From the NCBI GenBank assembly GCA_937870605.1, contig CALMZW010000403.1, forward strand, positions 1 through 12,192: DNA of 12,192 nucleotides. Reading direction: 5' to 3'. Below are positions 1 through 6,323 of the stretch, in pieces. Numbering within the stretch: position 1 is the stretch's first letter; every line of letters starts with the position of its first letter. The position numbers and the translations under genes are program-made. This DNA comes from an uncultured Synergistaceae bacterium. Its GTDB lineage: Bacteria; Synergistota; Synergistia; Synergistales; Aminobacteriaceae. The notes beneath the pieces were generated by a model that saw nothing but the letters and a program-made list of their open reading frames with translations, did no database searches and was not told where the DNA came from.

Positions 1-12
1 GGAGGATGTCAT
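1..12 (-). CDS. Start of next operon gene, cut by window edge (dprA-like by synteny only)
   Basis: An ATG at 12-10 overlaps the comM stop codon by four bases (ATGA), the same junction used between the preceding genes of this operon. A GGGAGG ribosome-binding sequence lies nine bases upstream inside the end of comM, which favours a real start. Only Met-Thr-Ser-Ser can be read. In related bacteria dprA/smf (DNA processing protein) often follows this cluster, so dprA is the best guess, but nothing in these four codons shows it. Confidence 0.4.
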
Positions 13-1511
13 ACCGGGAGTCCTCCCTTCCGGTAGGCGAGGGCTTCCGCTGCGTGCGCCCTGGAGATGTCCGGCGACCCGGCGAGGTCCGCGATGGAAC
101 GGGCGACCTTGAGGACGCGTGAAATGCCGCGTCCGGAAAGCCGAAGGGATCCGGCGATTCCGGAGAGGAACGCGCGGGCCTCGGCGGAGAGGCCGATGGA
201 TTTTCGCAGAAGACGTTCCGGAAGTTCTGCGTTGCAGTGGAATCCGGACGGCTCCCATCGAAGCAGCTGCGCCTCCCGCGCCTTCCGGACCCGCGCGCGT
301 ATGGACGCGCTGTCTTCCGGCGTCGTGTCGCCGACGGACATGAGTTCCTCGGGCAGCAGCCGGGGGACGGACACATACATATCGATCCTGTCGATGATCG
401 GGCCGGAGAGCTTCCGCCGGTATCGGTCGACGTCCGAAGCGGAGCAGGAGCACCGCTCGACTGGGTCGCCATACCACCCGCAGGGGCAGGGATTGCAGGC
501 CGCCACGAGGAGGACACGCGAGGGAAACTGAACGCTCCCCGCGGCCCGGCTCACGGTGATCTGTCCATCCTCGAGAGGCTGACGGAGCGCTTCGAGCAAG
601 TCCCGCCGGAATTCGGTGAACTCGTCCAGGAAGAGGACGCCCCGATGCGCGAGCGTCACTTCGCCCGGCGAAACGGAGTGCCCTCCGCCGCAGACGGACA
701 CCGTGCTCGCGGTATGGTGAACGGCGCGGAAGGGACGGGCTCTCCCTCCGGCGTAGGGCGAGCCGGCGCTGCTCTGGACGAGCAGGGTTTCGAGGAGTTC
801 CGCGTCGGAAAGAGGCGGAAGGATTCCGCGCAGCGCACGCGCGAGCATCGTCTTGCCGCTTCCGGGAGATCCCACAAGGAGCACGTTGTGGTGCCCTGCG
901 GCCGCTATCTCGAGCGCCCGTCTGGCGGAAGCCTGCCCTCGGATATCGGAAAAATCCGGATCGGGGCGGACATCCTCATCCTCCGGTGCGACCGGCTCCA
1001 CGGGCGAAAGGACCGATGCCCCCCGAAACGCGGCGAGGAGCGTCGCCAGGTCCGGAACGGCGTATGCCCGGACGCCCGAAACGAGGGATACTTCGCGTGC
1101 GTTTTCCTCCGGAACGTAGAGAGGGACGCCGAGCTTCCGGGCGAGAATGGCGGCCGGAACCGCACCCCGAACCCGCCGCAGTCTTCCGTCGAGCGAAAGC
1201 TCCCCGAGAAAGAGCGCCCCTTCGGGAACCGAAACGGCGCCGAGCGCCGCCGCAAGCCCTAGTGCGATCGGAAGATCCAGAAGAGCTCCCTCTTTGGGGA
1301 GATCCGCCGGCGCGAGGTTGATCGCCACACGCCCGCGAATCTGGAGCCCTTCCGTCCGGAGCGCCGCGCGAACCCGTTCCCGAGATTCGCGGACCGCCGC
1401 GTCCGGCAGGCCGACGATCGACATCGAGAAGAGACCTCCGGTGATCTCGACCTCCGTTTCGACACGGACGGCCTCGATCCCCCGAAGGGTGATTCCGTGG
1501 ACGGAGCTCAC
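9..1511 (-). CDS. comM: ComM/YifB family AAA+ ATPase (Mg-chelatase-like)
   Basis: This 500-residue protein has the full architecture of the ComM/YifB family. The N-terminal ChlI-type domain is at about residues 1-165. The AAA+ core has Walker A GSPGSGKT at 214-221 and Walker B VLFLDE at 292-297. A cysteine-rich insert has Cys339, 342, 344, 354 and 356, and the Mg-chelatase C-terminal domain is at about 400-500. In naturally competent bacteria ComM is a hexameric helicase promoting branch migration during integration of transforming DNA; whether this organism is competent cannot be seen here. The start is a GTG at 1511 overlapping the yraN stop (GTGA), with GGAG ten bases upstream. Longer readings run back through yraN and lose family similarity. 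It is the last complete gene of the lepB operon, and its 3' end overlaps another start codon. The family call is secure; the role is inferred from homologues. Confidence 0.95.
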   Translation of the reverse strand: MSSVHGITLRGIEAVRVETEVEITGGLFSMSIVGLPDAAVRESRERVRAALRTEGLQIRGRVAINLAPADLPKEGALLDLPIALGLAAALGAVSVPEGALFLGELSLDGRLRRVRGAVPAAILARKLGVPLYVPEENAREVSLVSGVRAYAVPDLATLLAAFRGASVLSPVEPVAPEDEDVRPDPDFSDIRGQASARRALEIAAAGHHNVLLVGSPGSGKTMLARALRGILPPLSDAELLETLLVQSSAGSPYAGGRARPFRAVHHTASTVSVCGGGHSVSPGEVTLAHRGVLFLDEFTEFRRDLLEALRQPLEDGQITVSRAAGSVQFPSRVLLVAACNPCPCGWYGDPVERCSCSASDVDRYRRKLSGPIIDRIDMYVSVPRLLPEELMSVGDTTPEDSASIRARVRKAREAQLLRWEPSGFHCNAELPERLLRKSIGLSAEARAFLSGIAGSLRLSGRGISRVLKVARSIADLAGSPDISRAHAAEALAYRKGGLPV

Positions 1512-1882
1512 GGACGCCAGGCTCCGTCGGTGATGTCGCGAAAGTGTTCCACGTTCCACTCCCCTTTTCTGTCGACGGTCATTGCGATGAGGTCGATCCG
1601 CCAGGGCCCCTGCCAGTTTTTCGATTCCACGAGGAGCGTTCCGGCGCGGACAAGCTTCCGGATCTTCTTCGGGCCGACGGAGTCCTCGGGAGACATGATC
1701 TCTCCGATGCTGCGGACGCGGACCTCGACGACGACCAGTTCGTCCCCGTCCATCGCGACGATGTCGATCTCCCCGCAACGGTTGCGGATATTCCGCCCGA
1801 GGACGCGAAACCCCTGACGGGAAAGAAGAACCGCCGCTTCGTCCTCGCCGCGCCGCCCGAGTTCCAGATGCGGCGCCGTCAT
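1508..1882 (-). CDS. yraN: YraN/UPF0102 family nuclease-fold protein
   Basis: A 124-residue protein, the usual length for UPF0102/YraN. It shows the family core GEIDIVAMDGDELVVVEVRV at residues 37-56, in which Asp40 and Glu53 occupy the acidic positions of the PD-(D/E)xK endonuclease-like fold. The position often held by Lys is Arg55. The helix with KKIRKLVRAG follows at 72-81 and the late strand WRIDLIAM at 94-101. The family is predicted to act on nucleic acids, and its biochemical role is unsettled. It starts at an ATG overlapping the stop of the FlhB-like gene by four bases and ends overlapping the comM GTG by four bases, so it is probably translated by coupling. yraN next to rnhB and comM is a recurrent bacterial arrangement. 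No strong independent ribosome-binding site is visible. Confidence 0.9.
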   Translation of the reverse strand: MTAPHLELGRRGEDEAAVLLSRQGFRVLGRNIRNRCGEIDIVAMDGDELVVVEVRVRSIGEIMSPEDSVGPKKIRKLVRAGTLLVESKNWQGPWRIDLIAMTVDRKGEWNVEHFRDITDGAWRP

Positions 1883-2163
1883 GGCCTCGGCCGCATCTCC
1901 CGGTCGATGTTGTAGACGAACGCAAGCACGCGCGCGACGGCTTCGTACAGTTCTCCGGGAATATCCTGCCCGATTTCGAGCGCCAGCAGAGCGCTCACGA
2001 GGGCCGCATCTTCGACGATGGGGACGTTCGCTTCGCGCGCGATTTCGATGATCCGCTTCGCGACGAAGCCCTCCCCTTTCGCCGTAACGTGCGGCGCTTC
2101 ATCGACGCTCTTTTCGTATTCCAGGGCGACGGCCCGTTCCCGCTGTTTCCGCTTCGCGCTCAT
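1879..2163 (-). CDS. FlhB C-terminal-domain-like protein (YlqH-like)
   Basis: A 94-residue protein matching only the cytoplasmic C-terminal domain of the type III export switch protein FlhB. The shared pattern is an AVALEY strand at residues 11-16, the VTAKG segment at 26-30, VAKRIIEIAREANVPIVED at 34-52 and the IGQDIPGELYEAVARVLAFVY stretch at 64-84. No transmembrane part is present, and the NPTH autocleavage motif of FlhB is replaced by Gln-Arg-Glu-Arg, so it cannot be a self-cleaving export gate. Bacillus subtilis has a comparable small protein, YlqH, next to ylqG and rnhB. No flagellar gene lies nearby. The start ATG overlaps the FliK-like stop (ATGA); longer readings would run through the neighbour. 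The domain assignment is firm; the function is unknown, and a binding role with the FliK-like partner is inferred. Confidence 0.85.
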   Translation of the reverse strand: MSAKRKQRERAVALEYEKSVDEAPHVTAKGEGFVAKRIIEIAREANVPIVEDAALVSALLALEIGQDIPGELYEAVARVLAFVYNIDREMRPRP

Positions 2164-3200
2164 GCCTGTACGTCCAGCCTCCGTTCGCCGCGCCGGACGG
2201 AACGCTTTCCCTGTCGGACGCCGACATGCTGCACCGTCATCGAAAGATCCTCTAAGGAGTCGCGAAGGATGTGCCTCCGGGAGCGGAGCGCCTCGAATCC
2301 GGACATCCGGTCCGCGGACAATGTCAGGACAAGCGCTTTCCCGTCGCTTTCCACGTCTCCCTCGATCGGACCGATCGCATCGCCTTCGACATTGAAGAGC
2401 AGACGATAGAAGGGACGTTCTCCGGCCTGTCCCGAAGAGACCGTCACCCGGGCGAGCATCGGGGCTCTTTCGTCTCCCGCCGGCCACCACGCGGCGGCCA
2501 GCAGCGACGGATCGATCCCCTCGCGGGGCGGACGGGACAGATGGCTGTGCGCGCGCAAAAACGCGCCCACATCGTCGTCGCCTTCACGCAACGCTTCGAT
2601 CGCATCCTTCGGGCTTTCCCCGTCATGCAGCTTTCGTCTGAGATCCTCGCGGATCTTTTTCCACACGGAAGCAACATCCTGGGCGGACATTCCGGCATAC
2701 TGGGAAACGAGGCGGGCGGCCTCCGGAGAGAGCGGTATTCCGCGCGCCCAGAGCTCCACGAACGAGCCGAGCGTGTCCGGATCTCCCCCCGCCCGAAACC
2801 ATGCGGTCCGGATCAGGGCGAGCGCGTCCTGCCGTATCGGCAGGCCCCGGGAAAGAAGCGCCGCGGCGACGTCGCGATCCTGTTCCGGAAGGGAGCCGAG
2901 GAGAGCGGTTTCCTGCTCGGTGAGGCGAAGGAGCGGCACCTCTCCGCTCGAATCGAACACCGCCCGGAAATGCTGTCCCTGAAAGAGGGGAAGGGTCGCC
3001 AGCGCACGAAGGTTCCGGCCGAGAACCCGGACGAGATACTCCCCGTCCCCGGCCTCCAGCACGACTCCTTCGACGGTGCTTCCGTCGGCGATGGCGCGTT
3101 CGAGCGCACGCCCGAGCGGCTCTTTTCCGGACGTTTCGACCTGACGAAGGTTTTCCTGGGAGCCGGGCGACCCCTGAATGCCGCCGATCTGCGGGCTCAT
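2160..3200 (-). CDS. FliK-like/YlqG-like protein of unknown function
   Basis: A 346-residue soluble protein with no signal peptide or membrane segment. Residues about 245-325 resemble the C-terminal domain of the flagellar hook-length protein FliK: a strand pair with IGPIEGDVE and KALVLTLSAD, then a helix with LRSRRHILRDSLEDL and a final strand. Residues about 35-95 form a likely beta-rich domain with VEGVVLEAG and YLVRVLGRNLRAL. The middle is helical and acidic, with two Trp-rich segments. It lacks the long Pro/Gln-rich ruler region typical of FliK. Position supports a YlqG-type identity: rnhB precedes it and the FlhB-like gene follows, each with ATGA overlaps. No Shine-Dalgarno sequence is seen before its ATG, so translation probably depends on coupling to rnhB. 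The similarity is distant, and a role as a partner of the small FlhB-like protein is only inferred. Confidence 0.7.
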   Translation of the reverse strand: MSPQIGGIQGSPGSQENLRQVETSGKEPLGRALERAIADGSTVEGVVLEAGDGEYLVRVLGRNLRALATLPLFQGQHFRAVFDSSGEVPLLRLTEQETALLGSLPEQDRDVAAALLSRGLPIRQDALALIRTAWFRAGGDPDTLGSFVELWARGIPLSPEAARLVSQYAGMSAQDVASVWKKIREDLRRKLHDGESPKDAIEALREGDDDVGAFLRAHSHLSRPPREGIDPSLLAAAWWPAGDERAPMLARVTVSSGQAGERPFYRLLFNVEGDAIGPIEGDVESDGKALVLTLSADRMSGFEALRSRRHILRDSLEDLSMTVQHVGVRQGKRSVRRGERRLDVQA

Positions 3201-3769
3201 GGACGAAACAGCCGGAAGGACCGTCTGTGGATCGCGCTCGGTCCCAGACGCGCGATCGCGTCATAGTGGGCGGCTGTCGGGTATCCCTTGTGTCCCGCAA
3301 GCCCGTACCCCGGGAAGATCCTGTCGAGACGCACCATCACCCGGTCCCGGAGGACCTTCGCGACAATCGACGCCGCGGAAATGTCGGGAACGAGCGCGTC
3401 TCCGTGCGGAATCGCCTGCTGCTCCAGGGACAGACCCGGAATTTCGTACGGTCCGTCGACAAGGACGCAGTCTCCGTCGCGGGCGATTTTCCGGACGCTT
3501 TGTCCCATGGCCCAGAGCGACGCGCGGAGGATGTTCATCGAATCGATCCGTTCCGGAGACGCCGCCTGCGCGGCCCAGCGCACTCCAAGGTCGTTCATGA
3601 GACGAAAGAGCGCCTCCCTTCGCGGCGCGGACACGCGTTTGGAATCCGCAAGCCCTTTTTTCAGAAGTTCATCCCGCTGTGCGTCGGAAAGGATGACCGC
3701 CGCCGCGACGACGGGGCCGGCGAGAGGCCCTCGTCCGGCCTCGTCCGCGCCGATGGTTCGCTCCGACAT
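3197..3769 (-). CDS. rnhB: Ribonuclease HII
   Basis: A 190-residue RNase HII, which nicks the RNA strand of RNA-DNA hybrids and removes ribonucleotides misincorporated into DNA. The family signature GADEAGRG is at residues 7-14 (catalytic Asp9, Glu10). The other catalytic acids are Asp105 in LVDGPYEIPG and Asp124 in HGDALVPDISAASIVAKV. The substrate-contacting DSK (42-44) and the C-terminal GHKGYPTAAHY and IHRRSF motifs are intact. The chosen ATG shares one base with the rbgA stop (TGATG) and has GAGG seven bases upstream. A GTG one codon earlier would give a four-base overlap like the other junctions but sits too close to the ribosome-binding site. The order rbgA-rnhB is widely conserved. 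The 3' end overlaps the FliK-like start. Confidence 0.97.
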   Translation of the reverse strand: MSERTIGADEAGRGPLAGPVVAAAVILSDAQRDELLKKGLADSKRVSAPRREALFRLMNDLGVRWAAQAASPERIDSMNILRASLWAMGQSVRKIARDGDCVLVDGPYEIPGLSLEQQAIPHGDALVPDISAASIVAKVLRDRVMVRLDRIFPGYGLAGHKGYPTAAHYDAIARLGPSAIHRRSFRLFRP

Positions 3770-4590
3770 CACGCGTCCTCTTCCGGCGACTCCAGGCTCA
3801 CGGGACCGAGCGCTCCCCTGGAGAACGCATCCACAAGCCGTCGTCCCGCCTGCTCCATGTCGACACGGCCTCCGGCAACCAGGCATCCGAGACGGCGGCC
3901 GATACGCTCCAGCGTTTCGTCCGCGCTCTCCTCCTCGTCCGGCACGCCCCAGGCGTCGAAGATCAGCTTCCAGCGACGGGTCGTCTTCAGAAACGCGATG
4001 AGCTCCATCGCGACGACGTCAAACCCGCCGATGACATCCGCCTTGCTGCACCCAAGCCAAGCGAGCTTTCGATGCGCGATCTCGCCGGAATGCGGATCGA
4101 GAATCCCCGGAGAGTCGACGACAAGCAGCCCGCTTCCCTTGAACCAGGCCACTCCTCTCGTGATGCCCGGGATTCCGCCGACTTTCGCCAGGCTTTTCCC
4201 GACAAGCGCGTTCAGCAGGAGCGACTTCCCGACATTCGGAATGCCGACGACGGCGAGCCGCGCCTCGCGATGGGGCGGGGCAACCGAAACGAGCGCACGG
4301 CGAAGCGCGTCGACTTTCGGCGCCAGCAGGTTCAGCGCCCACGCCTTTCCTCCGCGCTTCTCGAAAAAACGGAGCCATTCTTTCGTCGTCTCCTCGGCGG
4401 CAAGATCCCGCTTCGCGAGGATCGTCCAGACGAGAATCTCGCGCGACAGATTCCGGACCATCGGCGAAGACGTCGCCTCGGGAGCCCGCGCGTCGCGGAC
4501 TTCGAGGAGAAGATCCAGCTTTCCCGAAAGCTCCGAGAGCTTCCTGGTCCCCTTCGCCATGTGCCCCGGGAACCAGACGGTTCGCGCCAT
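3769..4590 (-). CDS. rbgA: Ribosome biogenesis GTPase RbgA/YlqF (divergent G4 motif)
   Basis: A 273-residue circularly permuted GTPase of the YlqF/RbgA family, which assists late maturation of the large ribosomal subunit. The N-terminal family motif WFPGHMAKG is at residues 6-14. G1 is GIPNVGKS at 116-123, the G2 threonine is in GITRG (142-146), G3 is DSPG at 159-162, and a helical C-terminal domain follows at about 180-260. Bacillus RbgA is of similar length. The position of G4, normally Asn-Lys-x-Asp, reads Ala-Lys-Arg-Asp (59-62), and the G5 stretch around Asn87-Leu88-Leu89 is also non-canonical, so guanine recognition may be altered. The gene begins nine bases after lepB with GGGGG five bases before its ATG. 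Its stop overlaps the rnhB start. The family call is firm; normal nucleotide specificity is not. Confidence 0.93.
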   Translation of the reverse strand: MARTVWFPGHMAKGTRKLSELSGKLDLLLEVRDARAPEATSSPMVRNLSREILVWTILAKRDLAAEETTKEWLRFFEKRGGKAWALNLLAPKVDALRRALVSVAPPHREARLAVVGIPNVGKSLLLNALVGKSLAKVGGIPGITRGVAWFKGSGLLVVDSPGILDPHSGEIAHRKLAWLGCSKADVIGGFDVVAMELIAFLKTTRRWKLIFDAWGVPDEEESADETLERIGRRLGCLVAGGRVDMEQAGRRLVDAFSRGALGPVSLESPEEDA

Positions 4591-4599
4591 CGAAGCCCC

Positions 4600-5154
4600 C
4601 TATTCCATCAGGCCGAGACGGTCGAGAGGCCAATACCGCACGAAAGCCGGCCCCCGAACGTTCTGCTTCGGAACGAACCCCCAGAAACGGCTGTCCTGCG
4701 AGTTCGGCCTGTTGTCGCCCATCACGAAGAAAGAATCTTTCGGAACGGTGAACGGTATTTTCGGGAAGACCGTGCTTTCCGTCAACGTGAACATGTCGCG
4801 GTTGCGGACATAGGGCTCGGAGAGCGAGGTTCCGTTCACGATCACCACGCCGTCCCGCACTTCGATGACATCCCCCGGAAGCCCCACGATGCGCTTCACG
4901 AAGTCGCGCTGCGGGTCCACCGGATACTTGAAAACCATGATCTGGCCCCTCTTCGGTTCCTGGAACCAGTACCAGAACTTCGCCACGAGCACCCTGTCTC
5001 CCGGGAGAAGCGTGGGAACCATGGATCCGCTCGGAATCCAGAACGCCTGCACGACGAACGTCCGCAGAATCAACGCGAGCACCAGCGCCCACAGGATCGT
5101 TTCCACCGTTTCCCGCCACCAGGGTTTTGCAACAACTGCCGCCATTCCGTCCAT
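4600..5154 (-). CDS. lepB: Signal peptidase I
   Basis: A 184-residue type I signal peptidase, which cuts signal peptides from secreted proteins at the outer face of the cytoplasmic membrane. A single membrane anchor at about residues 18-40 is followed by box B, IPSGSMVPTL, with catalytic Ser44. Box D, FVKRIVGLPGD, holds the general base Lys87, and box E is GDNRPNSQDSRFWG at 146-159. The length fits the compact Gram-positive-like form. The start is uncertain. The first ATG has a perfect AGGAGG only two bases upstream, while an ATG three codons later (5145) is eleven bases from it; both are outside the usual spacing. It is the first gene of the long minus-strand operon, preceded by a promoter and a GC-rich leader hairpin, and its stop is nine bases before rbgA. 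Confidence 0.96.
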   Translation of the reverse strand: MDGMAAVVAKPWWRETVETILWALVLALILRTFVVQAFWIPSGSMVPTLLPGDRVLVAKFWYWFQEPKRGQIMVFKYPVDPQRDFVKRIVGLPGDVIEVRDGVVIVNGTSLSEPYVRNRDMFTLTESTVFPKIPFTVPKDSFFVMGDNRPNSQDSRFWGFVPKQNVRGPAFVRYWPLDRLGLME

Positions 5155-5174
5155 AACCTCCTGTCAAAATCCGC

Positions 5175-5201
5175 CGCCCCCGGCGTTCCGCCGTGAGGGC
5201 G
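5175..5201 (-). other. Leader hairpin upstream of lepB
   Basis: A two-tier GC-rich hairpin lies between the predicted transcription start and the lepB ribosome-binding site. The outer stem pairs 5175-5179 with 5197-5201 (five pairs), then a small internal loop, then an inner stem pairs 5181-5185 with 5189-5193 (five pairs) around a three-base loop. No U-run follows, so it is not a terminator. It may stabilise the message or influence initiation; no known riboswitch class is recognised. Confidence 0.4.
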
Positions 5202-5220
5202 TTTTCATCAACATCAACGA

Positions 5221-5249
5221 CTTATACTCCCATTATCCCTCCATTTCAA
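5221..5249 (-). promoter_or_regulatory. Predicted sigma-70-type promoter of the lepB operon
   Basis: On the minus strand, TTGAAA (5249-5244) and TATAAG (5226-5221) are separated by exactly 17 bases, each matching the consensus hexamer at five of six positions. Transcription would start near 5214, leaving a leader of about 60 bases. The -35 box includes the stop codon of the upstream pilin-like gene, so the promoter is embedded in that gene's end and separates the lepB operon from the iorAB block. Confidence 0.7.
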
Positions 5250-5782
5250 TCCGGAGGAGCCGTATTTCGCACCGAAACAAGGCAATTCGGAGTAACCACA
5301 ATGTACCGGACCGGCGTTCCTCCTCCCCGCCCGGCAAACGCCGTCAGCGTAAAGGAAGGAGAGAACGTGTTCCAGACAGGACTATACCATGAATCGCGAT
5401 ACATCCCCCGGTTGGCGAGGAAACACCGTTCGCCCGTATCGTAGACTTCCGTCTCGTCCGGATTCGTCCAGAACACCCGAATCCTTGAAGCCGGCTGCGT
5501 TCCCGGATGCATGTAGAAATACCGGCCGGTCATTGACGCCTTCATGAACACCCTCCGCAACCACGAAGCGAAGGCTTCCGACTCGCGAACGACCGGGTGC
5601 GCGGGGCTCGATGCATCCGTGACCTCCGGCCGCGCGACGAGGCTCATCGTCACGCAGACGCCCAAAATGGCCAGAACGATCAGCGTCTCCGCGAGCGTGA
5701 AGCCCCGAACAAAAAGAGGGAGCCCCGTCGGAGCCCCCTCTGATGTCCGCTTCCCGGGGCTAGACGCCCTTGAGCGCCTCAT
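5246..5782 (-). CDS. Type IV pilin/type II secretion pseudopilin-like protein (GspH/FimT type)
   Basis: This 178-residue reading frame has a clear class III signal: RGFTLAETLIVLAILG at residues 26-41, with predicted prepilin peptidase cleavage between Gly27 and Phe28, Glu32 at mature position +5, and a hydrophobic helix to about residue 50. The globular remainder has Cys119 and Cys166, which could form a disulfide, and the size fits minor pilins/pseudopilins such as GspH. The only in-frame start codon before the cleavage site is ATG at 5782. It lies inside the end of iorB, has no ribosome-binding site, and gives an unusually long 27-residue leader; the iorB terminator lies within that leader. 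The frame is open throughout, so this is not an obvious pseudogene, but how it is expressed is unclear. No other pilus genes are visible. The pilin-type N-terminus is certain; the subtype is tentative. Confidence 0.8.
   Translation of the reverse strand: MRRSRASSPGKRTSEGAPTGLPLFVRGFTLAETLIVLAILGVCVTMSLVARPEVTDASSPAHPVVRESEAFASWLRRVFMKASMTGRYFYMHPGTQPASRIRVFWTNPDETEVYDTGERCFLANRGMYRDSWYSPVWNTFSPSFTLTAFAGRGGGTPVRYIVVTPNCLVSVRNTAPPD
5711..5740 (-). terminator. Intrinsic terminator after iorB
   Basis: On the minus strand, GAGGGGGCTCC (5740-5730), loop GAC, GGGGCTCCCTC (5726-5716) form an 11-pair stem with two G-U pairs, followed at once by TTTTT (5715-5711) and GTT. It begins 20 bases after the iorB stop and is a textbook rho-independent terminator for the thioesterase-iorA-iorB transcript. 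It also lies inside the leader codons of the pilin-like reading frame. Confidence 0.88.
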
Positions 5783-6320
5783 ACCCGAGTTCGAGGACCT
5801 TCATGTTCGCGTCCGCAAACTTCGCGGGCGAAAGCTCCCGAACCGCGTTCCGCACCTCTTCGTAACTCACGTTGCCCACGCCGGCGCCGCACATGGCGCC
5901 CACGATGAGGACGTTCAGAAAGAGGAAATTGCCGTTCATATGTTTCTTCAGCAGCTCATATCCTTCGAGAGGATACACGCGGATATCGTGCTCCCGGATA
6001 TACGCCTTCAGGTGCTCGTTTCCCAGCGCCGCGGCGTCATGGACGTTCACGATCAGCGATCCGCCGTTCCTCAGGAAATGCAGGTTGCGGACGGCTTCGT
6101 TCTGGTCGAACGCAAGCAGGGCGTCGGCCTCGCCCGCTTTCACGAGCGGACTCTTGTACTGCCCGATCTTGAAATGACTGATGACCGACCCGCCGCGCTG
6201 CGCCATGCCATGGACTTCGCTGCCCATGACGCTCTCGCCGCGGGAAAGGGCGATCTTTCCGAGAACCTTGCTCGAAAAGAGAATCCCCTGTCCGCCGATG
6301 CCGACGATGACGTATTGCAT
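5760..6320 (-). CDS. iorB: Indolepyruvate:ferredoxin oxidoreductase, beta subunit
   Basis: A 186-residue beta subunit of indolepyruvate ferredoxin oxidoreductase, which with IorA converts aromatic 2-oxo acids plus CoA and oxidised ferredoxin to aryl-acetyl-CoA, CO2 and reduced ferredoxin. It is a single domain of the pyruvate-ferredoxin-oxidoreductase gamma type, with the glycine-rich GIGGQG at residues 7-12, the hallmark GSEVHGMAQRGG at 33-44, and VIVGAMCGAG-like packing near 138-147. The length is normal. The ATG at 6320 is only three bases after the iorA stop, with GGAGGGGG eight bases upstream, so the two subunits are co-transcribed and made together. A strong terminator follows 20 bases downstream. 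Its last 23 bases are shared with the start of the pilin-like frame. Confidence 0.95.
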   Translation of the reverse strand: MQYVIVGIGGQGILFSSKVLGKIALSRGESVMGSEVHGMAQRGGSVISHFKIGQYKSPLVKAGEADALLAFDQNEAVRNLHFLRNGGSLIVNVHDAAALGNEHLKAYIREHDIRVYPLEGYELLKKHMNGNFLFLNVLIVGAMCGAGVGNVSYEEVRNAVRELSPAKFADANMKVLELGYEALKGV

Positions 6321-6323
6321 GAG

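Noticed and set aside
1716..1724. Arg instead of Lys in the YraN active-site-like VEV(K/R) motif
   Set aside because: From memory, Arg also occurs here in other family members such as E. coli YraN, so it is not a notable loss.
1512..1925. N-terminal extension of comM through yraN
   Set aside because: The extra residues are Arg/Gly-rich out-of-frame translation of yraN; the family N-terminus begins at the GTG at 1511.
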